Origin: Armigeres subalbatus
Lineage: Eukaryota > Arthropoda > Insecta > Diptera > Culicidae
Direction: 5' to 3'
Assembly (NCBI RefSeq): GCF_024139115.2
Contig: NC_085141.1
Coordinates: 243,589,047-243,653,046 of the forward strand
DNA length: 64,000 bases
Both the position numbers and the translations under genes were made by a program. Shown here piece after piece: positions 41,479 to 51,500 of the stretch; the first letter of the stretch is position 1; the number at the start of each line of letters is the position of its first letter. Under the pieces are notes generated by a model, which was not told where the DNA came from, searched no databases, and was given only the letters and a program-made list of their open reading frames with translations.

Positions 41479-42510
41479 CTAATTTCTTCTTGTTGTTTTT
41501 GGTCGCGAAGTACCAGTGACTCCTACTGTAACAACTACTGCCAAGTGATCAGAATCCAAATCTCTGACTGCTTCTGGTTCACCGATTGCGGAAAACAAAT
41601 TGGATAGAAAAACATCTAGGGTTAACGGCGCTCCTCTCGGGGGAACGAAGGTTGGGGAATGATCGAGATTAAAGATCGTCGAATAGGATTTTCCCGTTAC
41701 TGTTGGACCTCTGGGTGCCCCAACTGGGATGCCGACCATTCAGATCAGTGTCGATGATGTATTTACAGCTGGTGTGGGTTAACTTTTTAAGATCCTGACT
41801 GAACAAGAGTCTGCTGAGAAAAATATATTAAGCTCTTTTAGTGGAATGTATTAAACCGTCTAAGACGAATTAAGTACTGTCCATTTAATTCCACTAGTTA
41901 ATTTTCGTTATCTTTGCAGATACGTATTTCGACCACAACTGTGTGGTCGTCTTCAGTGCAATAAAGTAATTTACAGTATAGGTAAATAAAGTAGGCAAAT
42001 AAGATTAGATTAGGTACCTAGCGTAGTATAAATAGTGTAAGTTGCGATTGTTTTCTTCAAGTCGAGTCGAGTACAAGACACTGAAGACGACCACACAGTT
42101 GTGGTCGAAATACGTATCTGCAAAGATAACGAAAATTAACTAGTGGAATTAAATGGACAGTACTTAATTCGTCTTAGACGGTTTAAGAGTCTGCTGCCAT
42201 CCGTACCTCTAGCTTGTCGACCAAAATAAGCACTGACTAGACTGATTTTCCCAACACTGGTTTCAATTTCTACTCCAATGGCCTCAATGATTTTAATGCC
42301 AAAGTGGGGCAATGACCTAAATTTAGAGGATTTAATTAACGCAATGGCAAATCCGCGGCCTTTGGAGTTTTCACGATCACAACGAACTATAGTGAAGTTG
42401 GAAATACTCAGCTGGATGTAAGGAGCCAAGTGAGTTTCCGTAATCAAGGCCACATGTCCAAATTCAATCGCTTTAGGTCGGAGGGACCTAGCATTCCAGG
42501 AGCTAGTGTC
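41479..42510 (-). pseudogene. Jockey-like ORF2 endonuclease, split by an insertion
   Basis: Minus strand: SSWNARSLRPKAIEF (N-terminal Asn), GHVALITETHLAPYIQLSIS (catalytic Glu), RGFAIALIKSSKFRSLP, GVEIETSVGKISLVSAYFGR, then the inverted-repeat element at 41817-42184, and after it SADSCSVR-like sequence, GIPVGAPRGPTVTGKSYSTI and RDLDSDHLAVVVTVG (terminal SDH). The GD(F/L)NA motif should fall where the insertion lies or in the eroded stretch after it. Inactive. Confidence 0.82.
41805..42196. mobile_element. Element with 107-bp perfect inverted repeats and 12-bp TSD
   Basis: AAGAGTCTGCTG occurs at 41805-41816 and 42185-42196. Inside, 41852-41958 and 42079-42184 are reverse complements without a mismatch that I can find (ACCACAACTGTGTGGTCGTC is part of the arm), around a ~120-bp loop. 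On the left, 35 bp (AGAAAAATATATTAAGCTCT...) separate the target repeat from the arm; on the right the arm abuts it. It interrupts the Jockey-like endonuclease. Confidence 0.85.
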
Positions 42511-43955
42511 TATACTGGATCAGAAAAACTTCCAACGTTTCGACTTGCTCTGGCGGGAAACGGCAACGTTTGAGTCTGTCCGACATGTCCAGGAAGATCC
42601 TAATCAATTCTTCCGAGGAGTACAGCGGAGCATTTTGCGGGGCGAGTTTGTCGTTTTCATCACCTTCACTCACATGTAGGTCAGCTGGCTGAAATGATGA
42701 ATACCGAGGGGCACTTGGTCCGGCCCGACCCAGACAGATGGAGGGAGCAGATTGCTGTTATCGCTGGCTGTAGGGCTGAAAAATCCTCTTGACGGAACAG
42801 ATGACGGTCATCAGGAGCACTTCTTCCGGGGAGATTCCTCATGGCTGCATCTTTCCGAATCTTCTTGTACTCTTCGTGCTTGAGGCAGATTTTATCCGAT
42901 ACCTTGTGTGCACCGCCACAGTTCACGCACTAAACGCTGTTTCTTCTTCATGGGTGCATTCCGTTAAGATGTGTGAATGAGCGGGTCCCTTGGACGCAGT
43001 TCAAACACCGCATACATTGAGTTACATCGTGGTGTGATCCTCGGTTAGCTTCCCATGTCACGATCATGTCGTTGAGTGAACGAACTGCTTTTAGCGCATT
43101 CAGCGTGATGTTTCCCTTACCGAAGTAGAATCGGTAAAGACAGTCACTATAGTCCCTTTCCCCACTTTCTTGCGATGACATGGATTGTCACCGGTTGAAG
43201 CTTGTACCGCTGGATGAGCTCAGCCTTGATGTCAACCTTTTCCATGATTAGAAGACCGCGGACCACTGCCTTGAAAGGCTTGTCCTCAGCAACATCATGC
43301 GTAAAGATTCCTTGTGTTTAGGGTGATTATAGAACGTTTATCTACATACAGGTCCAAAAGTCCAAATCTGGCGTAATAGTTTTCGTACAGTGCCGAAAAT
43401 CAAATCATGATTGATTAGCATAACTAAGCAAACGATCTACCATTATTTCAGCCCCATACGCGTTATGGTTCTTTCATCTTGTGCTCTTGAAAACAATATT
43501 GGAAAAGCACGTGGTTTACAAAATGGCTGATTTCTGGCTTTATTGTATAATCACCTTAAGCTACGCTTTGGTTTCTACCAATGCTGTCATGATGTAGACC
43601 ACGATTTTGATGCCAATTCGTGTGAGCTTGAACTGGGCATCAATTCCGATCGCCTTGGTGTCCTATTTGAGATGATCGAGGGGGATATTCTTCACCACTA
43701 GTCAGAGAGAGTCATCAACCAGACCGTCGTCACCGAACCCGTCGAGATCGCTTTGATTTTCCGCAGTGGCTTCGGTAATGACGCTACCTGCCAGACCGCC
43801 TACGGATGCCGCGATGGAGCTTCTGCTCTGGTTGTTGGTTTGCGGAGTAGAACCGCTGGTGGATTGAGGCGAACAGCCTTTCGATTTCTTGACAGCAAGC
43901 GGGCTGTTCTGCTTCAAACATTTGCTCGACTCTCGACACGGTGTCGCTTGCTCAT
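42511..43955 (-). pseudogene. Jockey-like ORF1 gag, split by a MITE
   Basis: Nucleic-acid-binding gag of a non-LTR element. Minus-strand order: Ser/Gln/Thr-rich N-terminus (43900-43702, KKSKGCSPQSTSGSTPQTNN), VVKNIPLDHLK and IDAQFKLTRIGIKIVV (43680-43580), the MITE, then THDVAEDKPFKAVVRGLLIM and KAELIQRYKLQPVTIHVIAR (43290-43165), LNALKAVRSLNDMIVTWEAN, the knuckles MRCLNCVQGTRSF and VNCGGAHKVSDKICLKHEEY, then EELIRIFLDMSDRLKRCRFP near the end. Several frameshifts and a TAG after KGL. Start taken at the ATG at 43955. Confidence 0.82.
43318..43558. mobile_element. MITE in gag, 235 bp, TTA duplication
   Basis: Element 43321-43555 begins GGGTGATTATAGAAC and ends TTGTATAATCACC, and is flanked by TTA on both sides (43318-43320, 43556-43558). 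Removing it brings the gag coding strings on each side into register. No coding capacity. Confidence 0.78.
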
Positions 43956-44069
43956 ACTGAGCAGCAGAAATCGAATAGTCGTACGAAAGAAAAACAACGA
44001 ACAAAAACAAAAAACGTCTCTCGCGTCGACCGGTTGGAAATGAATGGCTCGAGCGCGCGGGAAAGCAGC

Positions 44070-44080
44070 ATTTTATAATC
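44070..44080 (-). promoter_or_regulatory. TATA-like box upstream of Jockey-like gag
   Basis: Minus strand GATTATAAAATGCTGC, ~120 bp before the gag ATG at 43955, in the TATA-like position of the X palindrome. Suggests X-type palindromes serve as promoter for the element on this side. Confidence 0.35.
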
Positions 44081-44137
44081 ATTAAAGTAAACCGTCTAAC
44101 CCCGTCCCTTTGGCGAATGTTATGGTTGCATATAGTT

Positions 44138-44282
44138 GGGCTTATTCTACGAGTCGAGTGACGTGAGGTGAGTCGATTTTAGCAATTCTCACGTGAGGTG
44201 ACCATGTTATTCAAATGGGGGTATGCGACTCTTCTCACGTCATTCGAGCAATCTCACGTCACTCCACTCGTAGAATAAGCCC
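44138..44282. mobile_element. Hairpin MITE nested in unit X copy 3, 145 bp
   Basis: Starts GGGCTTATTCTACGAGTCGA and ends TCCACTCGTAGAATAAGCCC; the 30-bp outer arms differ at one base. It sits in the loop of the X palindrome, which continues on both sides. Confidence 0.85.
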
Positions 44283-44574
44283 AAATATTTGCACCCATAC
44301 CGATTGACAAAGAGGCGGCACTAATGAGCCTTCTTTATTGATTACAAGAAAGGTGGGGTGGCATTGCGGACCTCGACTCGAAACGAGCAATACATGCAAA
44401 CTGTCATACGAAAGAGCTATCGAAGGAGATGCACAATGAGACCCCTGCTTTCCCGCACGCGCAGCATCAACAACGAATTTACTGAAGGAAATCTTATTCC
44501 CACCAACAACGGCGTGATCGTGTCGTGTAGTCGTCGTCGTCGTCAGGGTCAGCAGCACACAAGTGTTACAAGAT

Positions 44575-44745
44575 AAAGATTGTCGCTTCGGTTCACTTTG
44601 TTCAACATGCGTGGTACCTAACTGTCAAATCGTATGTATTTTTCCTTCATTGACATTTAGATCCCCTATCCTCGGCAGCAAAAAAAGTTTCGGACAGCGA
44701 CTATGTTTTTCTGGTAACCATCTTTTGACTATCGGTTGTTGATGG
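44575..44745. mobile_element. MITE F copy 2 (opposite orientation)
   Basis: AGATAAAGATTGTCGCTTCG, CTGTCAAATCGTATG, TGACATTTAG.TCCCCTATCC and TTTCTGGTAACCATCTTTT match 40578-40775 read in reverse. Confidence 0.75.
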
Positions 44746-45031
44746 CGTCTGTGGCAGTAGCGTCAGACTACATTTCTGCCGTGGGCAGCAGGGACTATGT
44801 CCAAGGGCTTGACGATCCCTCCCCAGGCCATCTGCGAGTTGTGGGGCTTGCCTAGGATGTGGTGGGATTTGACAGTGGGCCCTGTTAAACCTCTATAAAA
44901 AGCTGCATGTATCCGCAAGTAGGCCTCACCAAAGCGACCGTGTGCCGCTCAAAGCGCACAAGCCCAAGTCCTGGTGTTAGGTGGGACGCTAAACAGCCCT
45001 GGCACGACGGCCCTCCGACGAGACAAGAGGT

Positions 45032-45424
45032 TTGCGCAGGCCCAATAAGCCGCCTGGAAAACCAATCATTACGAACAATATAAGAGATAAAGCGACTCGA
45101 TGTAATCGACAAAGACCTAGGCGACGAATACAGGATCACGATTGGAAGCTTGGAACATGGAATTGCAGGTCGCTAGGTTTCGCAGGTTGCGACAGGATGA
45201 TCTACGATGAATTTCATCCCCGCAACTTCGACGTCGTGGCGCTGCAGGAGATTTGCTGGACAGGACAGAAAGTGTGGAAAAGCGGGCATCGAGCGACTAC
45301 CTTCTACCAAAGCTGTGGCACCACCAACGAGCTGGGAACCGGCTTCATAGTGCTGGGTAAGATGCGCCAACGCGTGATTGGGTGGCAGCCAATCAACGCA
45401 AGGATGTGCAAGCTGAGGGTTTAA
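45032..45424 (+). pseudogene. LINE A copy 2 endonuclease, N-terminal part
   Basis: LGTWNCRSLGFAGCDRMIYD, VVALQEICWTGQKVWKSGHR, TNELGTGFIVLGKMRQRVIG then a TAA at 45422 where copy 1 reads ILE-LYS (KLRIKGRFF). The domain continues beyond the stop: CPHEGRPDDEKEAFYAQLEQ, then VKIVIGDMN with a frame change just after it (1 bp fewer than required to read NAQVGREE), SLHTVSNDNGQRCINFAASR and ENQIDHVLIDGKFFSD, to SDHYLVAVCLRSK. Confidence 0.88.
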
Positions 45425-45898
45425 GGCCGTTTCTTCAACTACAGCATCAACAACGTGCACTGCCCACACGAAGGGAGACCCGACGACGAGAAAGAAGCGT
45501 TCTATGCACAGCTGGAGCAGACATACGATGGATGCCCACTGTGGAACGTCAAAATCGTCATCGGTGACATGAACGACAGGTAGGAAGGGAGGAAATGTAT
45601 AGACCGGTCATCGGACCGGATAGTCTGCACACCGTATCGAATGACAACGGCCAACGATGCATAAACTTCGCAGCCTCCCGCGGAATGGTAGTCTGAAGCA
45701 CCTTCTTTCCCCGAAAAAATATCCACAAGGCCACATGCAGATCACCTAACCAAGAAACGGAAAACCAAATCGACCACGTTCTAATCGACGGTAAATTCTT
45801 CTCCGACATCACGAACGTCCGCAAATTCGCAGCGCAGTGCGAATACTGAATCCGACCACTACCTCGTTGCAGTATGCCTGCGCTCAAAACTATCGACG

Positions 45899-46267
45899 GT
45901 GTACAAAACGCGTCGAAGCCGGACGCCGCGGCTTAACATTGGGCAGCTACAAGAAGGTAGACTAGCCCAAGAATACGCGCAGCAGCTGGCAGTGGCACTT
46001 CCAACGGAAGAGCAGCTAGGCGCAGCGTCTCTTGAAGATGGCTGGAGAGATATTCGATCCGCCATTGGTAGCACCGCAACCGCTGCACTTGGCACGGTGT
46101 TCCCGGAACAAAGAAACGACTGGTATGACGGCGAATATGAGCAATTAGTGGAAGAGAAGAATGCAGCATGGGCGAGATTGCTGCAACACCGCACGAGGGC
46201 GAACGAGGCACGATATAAACAGGCGCGGAACAGACAAAACTCGATTTTCCGGAGGAAAAAGCGCTAG
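45899..46267 (+). pseudogene. LINE A copy 2 linker
   Basis: Basic linker between endonuclease and RT: TRRSRTPRLNIGQLQEGRLA, EEQLGAASLEDGWRDIRSAI (intact where copy 1 has lost 2 bp) and YKQARNRQNSIFRRKKR, ended by a TAG at 46265-46267 where copy 1 has Gln. Confidence 0.85.
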
Positions 46268-46360
46268 CAGGAAGATCGAGACCGTGAAGAGACGGAGCAA
46301 CTGTACCGCGCTAATAACACACGAAAGTTCTATGAGAAGTTAAACCGTTCACGTAAGGGC

Positions 46361-47998
46361 GTGCCACAGCCTGATATGTGCAAGGACATAAACGGGAACC
46401 TTCTTACGAACGAGCGTGAGGTGATCCAAAGGTGGCGGCAGCACTACGAAGAACACCTGAATGGCGATGTGGCAGACGAAGATGGCGGTATGGTGATGGA
46501 CCTGGGAGAACACGCGCAAGACATAATTTTACCGGCTCCGGATCTCCAGGAAATCCAGGAGGAGATTGGCCGGCTGAAGAACAACAAAGCCCCTGGGGTT
46601 GACCAACTACCAGGAGAGCTATTTAAACACGGTGGTGAGGCACTGGCTAGAGCGCTGCACTGGGTCATTACCAAGATTTGGGAGGAGGAAGTTTTGCCGC
46701 AGGAGTGGATGGAAGGTGTCGCGTGTCCCATCTACAAAAAGGGTGATAAGCTAGATTGTAGCAACTACCGCGCAATCACATTGCTGAACGCCGCCTACAA
46801 GGTACTCTCCCAAATTTTATGCCGTCGACTAGTACCAACTGCAAGGGAGTTCGTGGGGCTGTACCAGGAGGGTTTTATAAGCGAACGCTCCACCACGGAC
46901 CAGGTGTTCGCCATTCGCCAAGTACTGCAGAAATGCCGCGAATACAACGTGCCCACACATCATCTATTCATCGACTTCAAAGCCGCATATAATACAATCG
47001 ATCGGGACCAGCTATGGCAGCTAATGCACGAACACGGATTTCCGGATAAACTGACACGGTTGATCAAAGCGACGATGGATCGGGTGATGTGCGTAGTTCG
47101 AGTTTCAGGGGCATTCTCGAGTCCCTTCGAAACGTGCAGAGGGTTACGGCAAGATGATGGTCTTTCGTGTCTGCTATTCAACATCGCTCTGGAAGGGGTA
47201 ATACGAAGAGCAGGGAGTAACAAGAGTGGTACAATTTTCAATAAGTCCGTTCAGCTATTTGGCTTCGCCAACGACATAGATATTATGGCACGTAACTTTG
47301 AGAAGATGGAGGAAGCCTACATCAAACTGAAGAGGGAAGCTAAGCGGATCGGACTAGTCATCAACACGTCGAAGACAAAGTACATGATAGGAAGAAGCTC
47401 AAGAGACGACAATGTGAGCCACCCACCGCGAGTTTGCATCGGTGGTGGCGAAATCGAGGTGGTAGAAGAATTTGTGTACTTGGGCTCACTGGTGACTGCC
47501 GAAAATGACACCAGCAGAGAAATTCGGAGACGCATAGTGGCTGGAAATCGTACATACTTTGGACTCCGCAAGACGCTCCGATCGAATAGAGTTCGCCGCC
47601 GTACCAAACTGACTATCTACAAAACGCTCATTAGACCGGTAGTCCTCTACGGACACGAGACCTGGATGATGCTCGTGGAGGACCAACGCGCACTTGGAGT
47701 TTTCGAAAGGAAAGTGCTGCGTACCATCTATGGTGGGGTGCAGATGGCGGACGGTACGTGGAGGAGGCGAATGAACCACGAGTTGCATCAGCTGTTGGAA
47801 GAACCATCCATCGTTCACACCGCGAAAATCGGACGACTGCGGTGGGCCGGGCACGTAGCCAGAATGTCGGACAGTAACCCGGAGAAAATGGTTCTCGACA
47901 ACGATCCGACGGGCACAAGAAGGCGAGGTGCACAGCGGGCAAGGTGGATCGATCAGGTGGAAGATGACTTGCGGACCCTCCGTAGACAGCGTGGTTAG
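46361..47998 (+). CDS. LINE A copy 2 reverse transcriptase and C-terminus, 545 codons
   Basis: The longest uninterrupted RT of this family in the window. Residues ~73-86 NNKAPGVDQLPGEL; ~134-147 SNYRAITLLNAAYK; motif A at ~202-210 LFIDFKAAY (catalytic Asp kept); motif B at ~261-269 GLRQDDGLS (usual G replaced by D); motif C at ~301-306 GFANDID, so the first Asp of the catalytic pair is Asn. Then VINTSKTKYMIG, YLGSLVTAEND, TLIRPVVLYGHETW and the WRRRMNHELHQLLEE, RWAGHVARM C-terminal strings. A TAG at 47996-47998 removes the last ~23 residues. The open frame probably starts inside the original ORF. It has RT architecture but is predicted inactive by motif C. Confidence 0.85.
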   Translation: MPQPDMCKDINGNLLTNEREVIQRWRQHYEEHLNGDVADEDGGMVMDLGEHAQDIILPAPDLQEIQEEIGRLKNNKAPGVDQLPGELFKHGGEALARALHWVITKIWEEEVLPQEWMEGVACPIYKKGDKLDCSNYRAITLLNAAYKVLSQILCRRLVPTAREFVGLYQEGFISERSTTDQVFAIRQVLQKCREYNVPTHHLFIDFKAAYNTIDRDQLWQLMHEHGFPDKLTRLIKATMDRVMCVVRVSGAFSSPFETCRGLRQDDGLSCLLFNIALEGVIRRAGSNKSGTIFNKSVQLFGFANDIDIMARNFEKMEEAYIKLKREAKRIGLVINTSKTKYMIGRSSRDDNVSHPPRVCIGGGEIEVVEEFVYLGSLVTAENDTSREIRRRIVAGNRTYFGLRKTLRSNRVRRRTKLTIYKTLIRPVVLYGHETWMMLVEDQRALGVFERKVLRTIYGGVQMADGTWRRRMNHELHQLLEEPSIVHTAKIGRLRWAGHVARMSDSNPEKMVLDNDPTGTRRRGAQRARWIDQVEDDLRTLRRQRG

Positions 47999-48107
47999 CG
48001 ACGTGTAGCCATGTACCGAGCCGAATGGAGAAGACTCTTATATACCGCACAGGCCACTTCGGCCTTAGTCTGAATAAATAATAAATAATAATAATACATT
48101 TCTGCCG

Positions 48108-48560
48108 CGTTGATGTCTAAAGTACCATTGATTGGCAATCATCAGTGAAAGCAGCTCTCAAGTCACAATTTTCTTGCAAAAATTCATGCGAGCCATGCCG
48201 ACGAAAGACACTGGATGGTTTTTCACTGAAACGCTACAGATGCAGAAACTAACGTCATGGATGCAGGGACCGCTACCGATGCCATCGTTATGTCCGATCT
48301 CCCTGTCTACCTACCGTGGATCCTCGAACAGAAATGACGCGCAACGAGTCCAGAGAAAGTGAAACGGTGGGCCAAAAGGGCCGTAACTTACATCATTCTG
48401 ATGTCCTTGTTGGGAATGCATGAACGGGATTGGTTAATTCTGAAATTTTCACTGGATATAACAAGAATTTAAATTTTCAATAGTTCATCGTAAATAATCA
48501 AAAGTTTCAATAAAATTGAAAATTTCTGCAGTGTTTACGAGTCAATTGATATATAAATCT
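48108..48560 (-). repeat. Unit Y copy 2 with X-Y flank and Z-like tail
   Basis: After the LINE, ACCATTGATTGGCAATCATC and AGTGAAAGCAGCTCTCAAGT match the flank at 23824 and 25181. On the minus strand from 48285 the peptide MASVAVPASMTLVSASVAFQ ends in TGA, equivalent to the ORF at 11234. CATTCTGATGTCCTTGTTGG and CATGAACGGGATTGG match Y copies 1 and 3, and 48485-48560 is a worn block Z. The TATA-like box is not conserved here. Confidence 0.62.
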
Positions 48561-51500
48561 TAAAAAAATGTTTACGGTGAATGATGAGAGGAGTGAAAGA
48601 AAAAACATCAAATGTAATAACAAATTATTAAGCGGATTTTGCATAAAAATTATTTGGAAGCACTGGCCACCACCTCGTCGAAGCAACCGACTGAGGAAAC
48701 ATCAAGGCAGTCAGAATTGAGTTGTCACATCCTATCCTAGGTGAAAACAACAACGAACTCCACCGGTTTGTACCGATTCAAGCTCAGCGGAGCACACCTA
48801 AATGGATGCTGCAACAAGAAAATCAACAAACGTTCTGTCTCCTAACTCTAAACAAAAACAAACCGCATTTGTTTCGTCTTTCTTCTAAACCCCAAATATA
48901 GATTCGTCGTTGGGTTTTGCACTGCTTGAGAACTGAAACGGCAGTAAGCAATCCGAAGAATAGTCGCTTTGGGGCATTTCCTCATTTTCTATTAGCAGTT
49001 TCGGAAGCTTTCCTTGATGTGTCTTCGCTACAATGGCCAAGCAACCGTAAAATCAGACACCACAAACACTCTTTCCCTCATACCTAAACACATCCTCGTT
49101 GTTAGTTGACGTGGGCCTTGGTGTGTCTCCTGTCGAACCAATCCACCAGCAGATGTCCTTCCAGCAGTGCCTTCGAATGGATTTAGCATACCGTGAACTG
49201 ATTTTATTAACATTTATGTAGCTTCTTATTGAAAACAAATTTTCTGACGATAATTTGGAGAGTAAAATTCATTCGAAAGAAATGATAAAACAAATTCTGC
49301 AAAATTTCCATTTTCTCTCCTAGGAACGGTTTACCAGCATCCAGCGAATGCGGAACCACCCAGATCCGACGCTTTTGGCCGTAATGGAAAACAGGGCTTC
49401 AGCAAACGACATCGCTTTACCAGATGAGATAACAGTGCCTTTGCGTCGCTCGAACCATGATGACAATTATAATTGCGGTGCTATGTGTGTGCAACACATT
49501 CCTAGACAACGCAACAGCCGGCATAAATGACCGGCTAAACCAGCCGGCAACACAAATATGTAAGATAAGATCTTTGGCAGTCAGCGCCGACAAAATATTG
49601 GTATGCAGTTGCCGGTGATGTTTTCTCGGCAATATTCACCCAATAACCTCCCGTCCACAATTGCCGCATCCCTGATGGAAGAGGCAAGAATTAACAATAA
49701 AAAAACGGTAACGCTTAGAGTGGATTGGTAACTCGAGCTGCTCCATACTGTGGAGCTTTATCTTTCCAATTTATTTTCCTATTGGCGCAATTTCTCCTGA
49801 GCCTATGAAAGGCGCGGCGTCTGATGTGGCGATTTCATATCATAATTCTCGAGACATATTACAAGAGAAGAGGATTATTTTGGTCGTATTACTTATCAAG
49901 TGGTGCTCTGCTTACTAGCGTAAACTTTTTTTGTATGAGAAATCCTATCATGGAATACCGTTCAGCCTATCCGGAAGAAAACGTCTTCCGTATCCGCATG
50001 GTTTGGGGCCAAATGCGTGGAAAAGTGTGGCATCATATCATATTTTTCTGGTTTAGCTGAGGTCCTTCCGCGTACCGGGATATGTCTGGATACGATAACG
50101 AACCATTATTGGAATGTGCTGCGAGCTTGTTGCTTTCGCTTCAACAACGATTGTTTGGATGCTTCTCAATTTTCGCGAGGCTCAACCATCGTCGGTGTCG
50201 GTCGGTCGTTGCCGCTGGGAGGTTATTTCCATTTTTGATTGAATATGGCGGAAGTTAATTGCTTTGACGGAACTGATGCTTCGCTCCGGCAGTATAGGAG
50301 CTCGGGCTGACACTTCCTTTCTTCTTCTATCTTGACTCGACAACGGTAGGAAACGTCTCACAGCCTTTTTCGTTGGCATCTATATGAGTTGCCGCGTTTA
50401 TAACGGAAATTAACTTCTCGCCTGTTAACAAACAAGGTGCCACTTGGGACGAGCGACTGTTGAACGGTGATTTGTCTGTCAACTGGTACTGGTACGTTTC
50501 TGTATAAGCGCTATTCTGGCTTTTTTTTTAAGATTTAACATGTATTTCAAGAGACACAATAAATTACTGGACAATGTCTACCGACGGGATGGCCACCCGT
50601 TTAACACGTGATAAAATAAAATCGGCGCGAATCTCCGTGAAAAACCAAGCTTTCAGTGAAGCAGCAATCAGTCCCGCTTCGTAAGGTGCGATGGATTCAT
50701 TTACGACAGATTCCATAAAATTCAACTTTTCGTATTTAAATTCATTCTTATTTTTCAATTTTAAGCTTACCAATAAGTTTATACACCAAGCGTTTGATCA
50801 CGCGGTGCTTTATCTTTGATTTTTGCCTTTGAGATATCGTAACAATTCCAACAAATCGTGGTTCTTCTTTATCTTGATGTAGAATATTTCTAAGATCGGT
50901 CCATTCTTTTGACGATACATTTTTTTCAGAACCGAGACTTAAGCTGAACATCCGGACACGATCTGCTTGATCATCTCTCCTACTGTACTGCACTTCCTGC
51001 AGCAAACTTTCACGTTTCGTTTATTAGTATGATAGTTTTTCTTCTTAATTACCCGGTTCTGGATGGCTACCACAAATTCTTCTATTTTTTTAAAAGACTT
51101 CACACCGCGCCAGCCCAGTCACGTATTCACCGCCGCATTGTCGAAACATTCCAGCTCCAGTTGATGAAGGATCGTTCCCGTATTCGATCATAAAAAGAGT
51201 GATTTGCTCCAAATTATCCACACTTTAATCTGGAACAAATGATGTATAGGTGATTTGGAATGGGGAAGATGATGGCCTGTGTTGCCTGATGGTGTTGATA
51301 CAGGTCCTCCATCTCGCAAAATATTATGTCAGAACATCAAAACCTCGCTGGAGCTTTGCGCACTGATTACTGCTTGTTTTTAGGCGAAGTATTGGCGCAT
51401 GGAAATCCGTTTCGCTGATTGGGATCACCCAATAAACATCGGAAGAAGTGAAAGCGTTTATTCAGCCAAAAATAGTTTTCTTCAACTAAAAATCTAGATT

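Larger units (their letters stand above)
41285..44082 (-). mobile_element. Jockey-like LINE (gag + endonuclease), 3' truncated
   Basis: Minus-strand non-LTR element containing ORF1 gag (43955-42510) and the ORF2 endonuclease (42510-41480) followed by eroded pre-RT sequence to ~41285; the RT is absent. It is interrupted by a 235-bp MITE in gag and a ~370-bp inverted-repeat element in the endonuclease. Its 5' side merges with unit X copy 3, whose TATA-like ATTATAAAA lies ~120 bp before the putative gag ATG. Jockey-clade placement comes from the gag: PFK.V.RGL, ERYKLQP.T.HVI and paired CCHC knuckles. Confidence 0.8.
44047..44570. repeat. Unit X copy 3, diverged and interrupted
   Basis: Same layout as 23192-23620: CGAGCGCGCGGGAAAGCAGC, TTATAATCATTAAAG, CCCCGTCCCTTTGGCG, then (after an inserted MITE) ATACCGATTGACAAAGAGGC, TTCTTTATTGATTACAAGAA, and the GGGAATAAGATTTC stretch that encodes GGNKIS on the minus strand, as GNKIS in copies 1 and 2. 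MITE G is absent here. Confidence 0.7.
44769..48107 (+). mobile_element. LINE family A, copy 2 (near full length, 13-bp TSD)
   Basis: Element 44782-48094 lies between TACATTTCTGCCG at 44769-44781 and 48095-48107. The 5' end TGGGCAGCAGGGACTATG and the (AATAATAA)n tail match copy 1. It inserted into the X-Y repeat copy 3, whose flank resumes at 48108. The coding region has its own lesions: TAA at 45422, a 1-bp deletion near 45577, TGA at 45694-45696, TAG at 46265-46267 and TAG at 47996-47998. These differ from the lesions of copy 1, so the two copies decayed independently after insertion. Confidence 0.93.
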
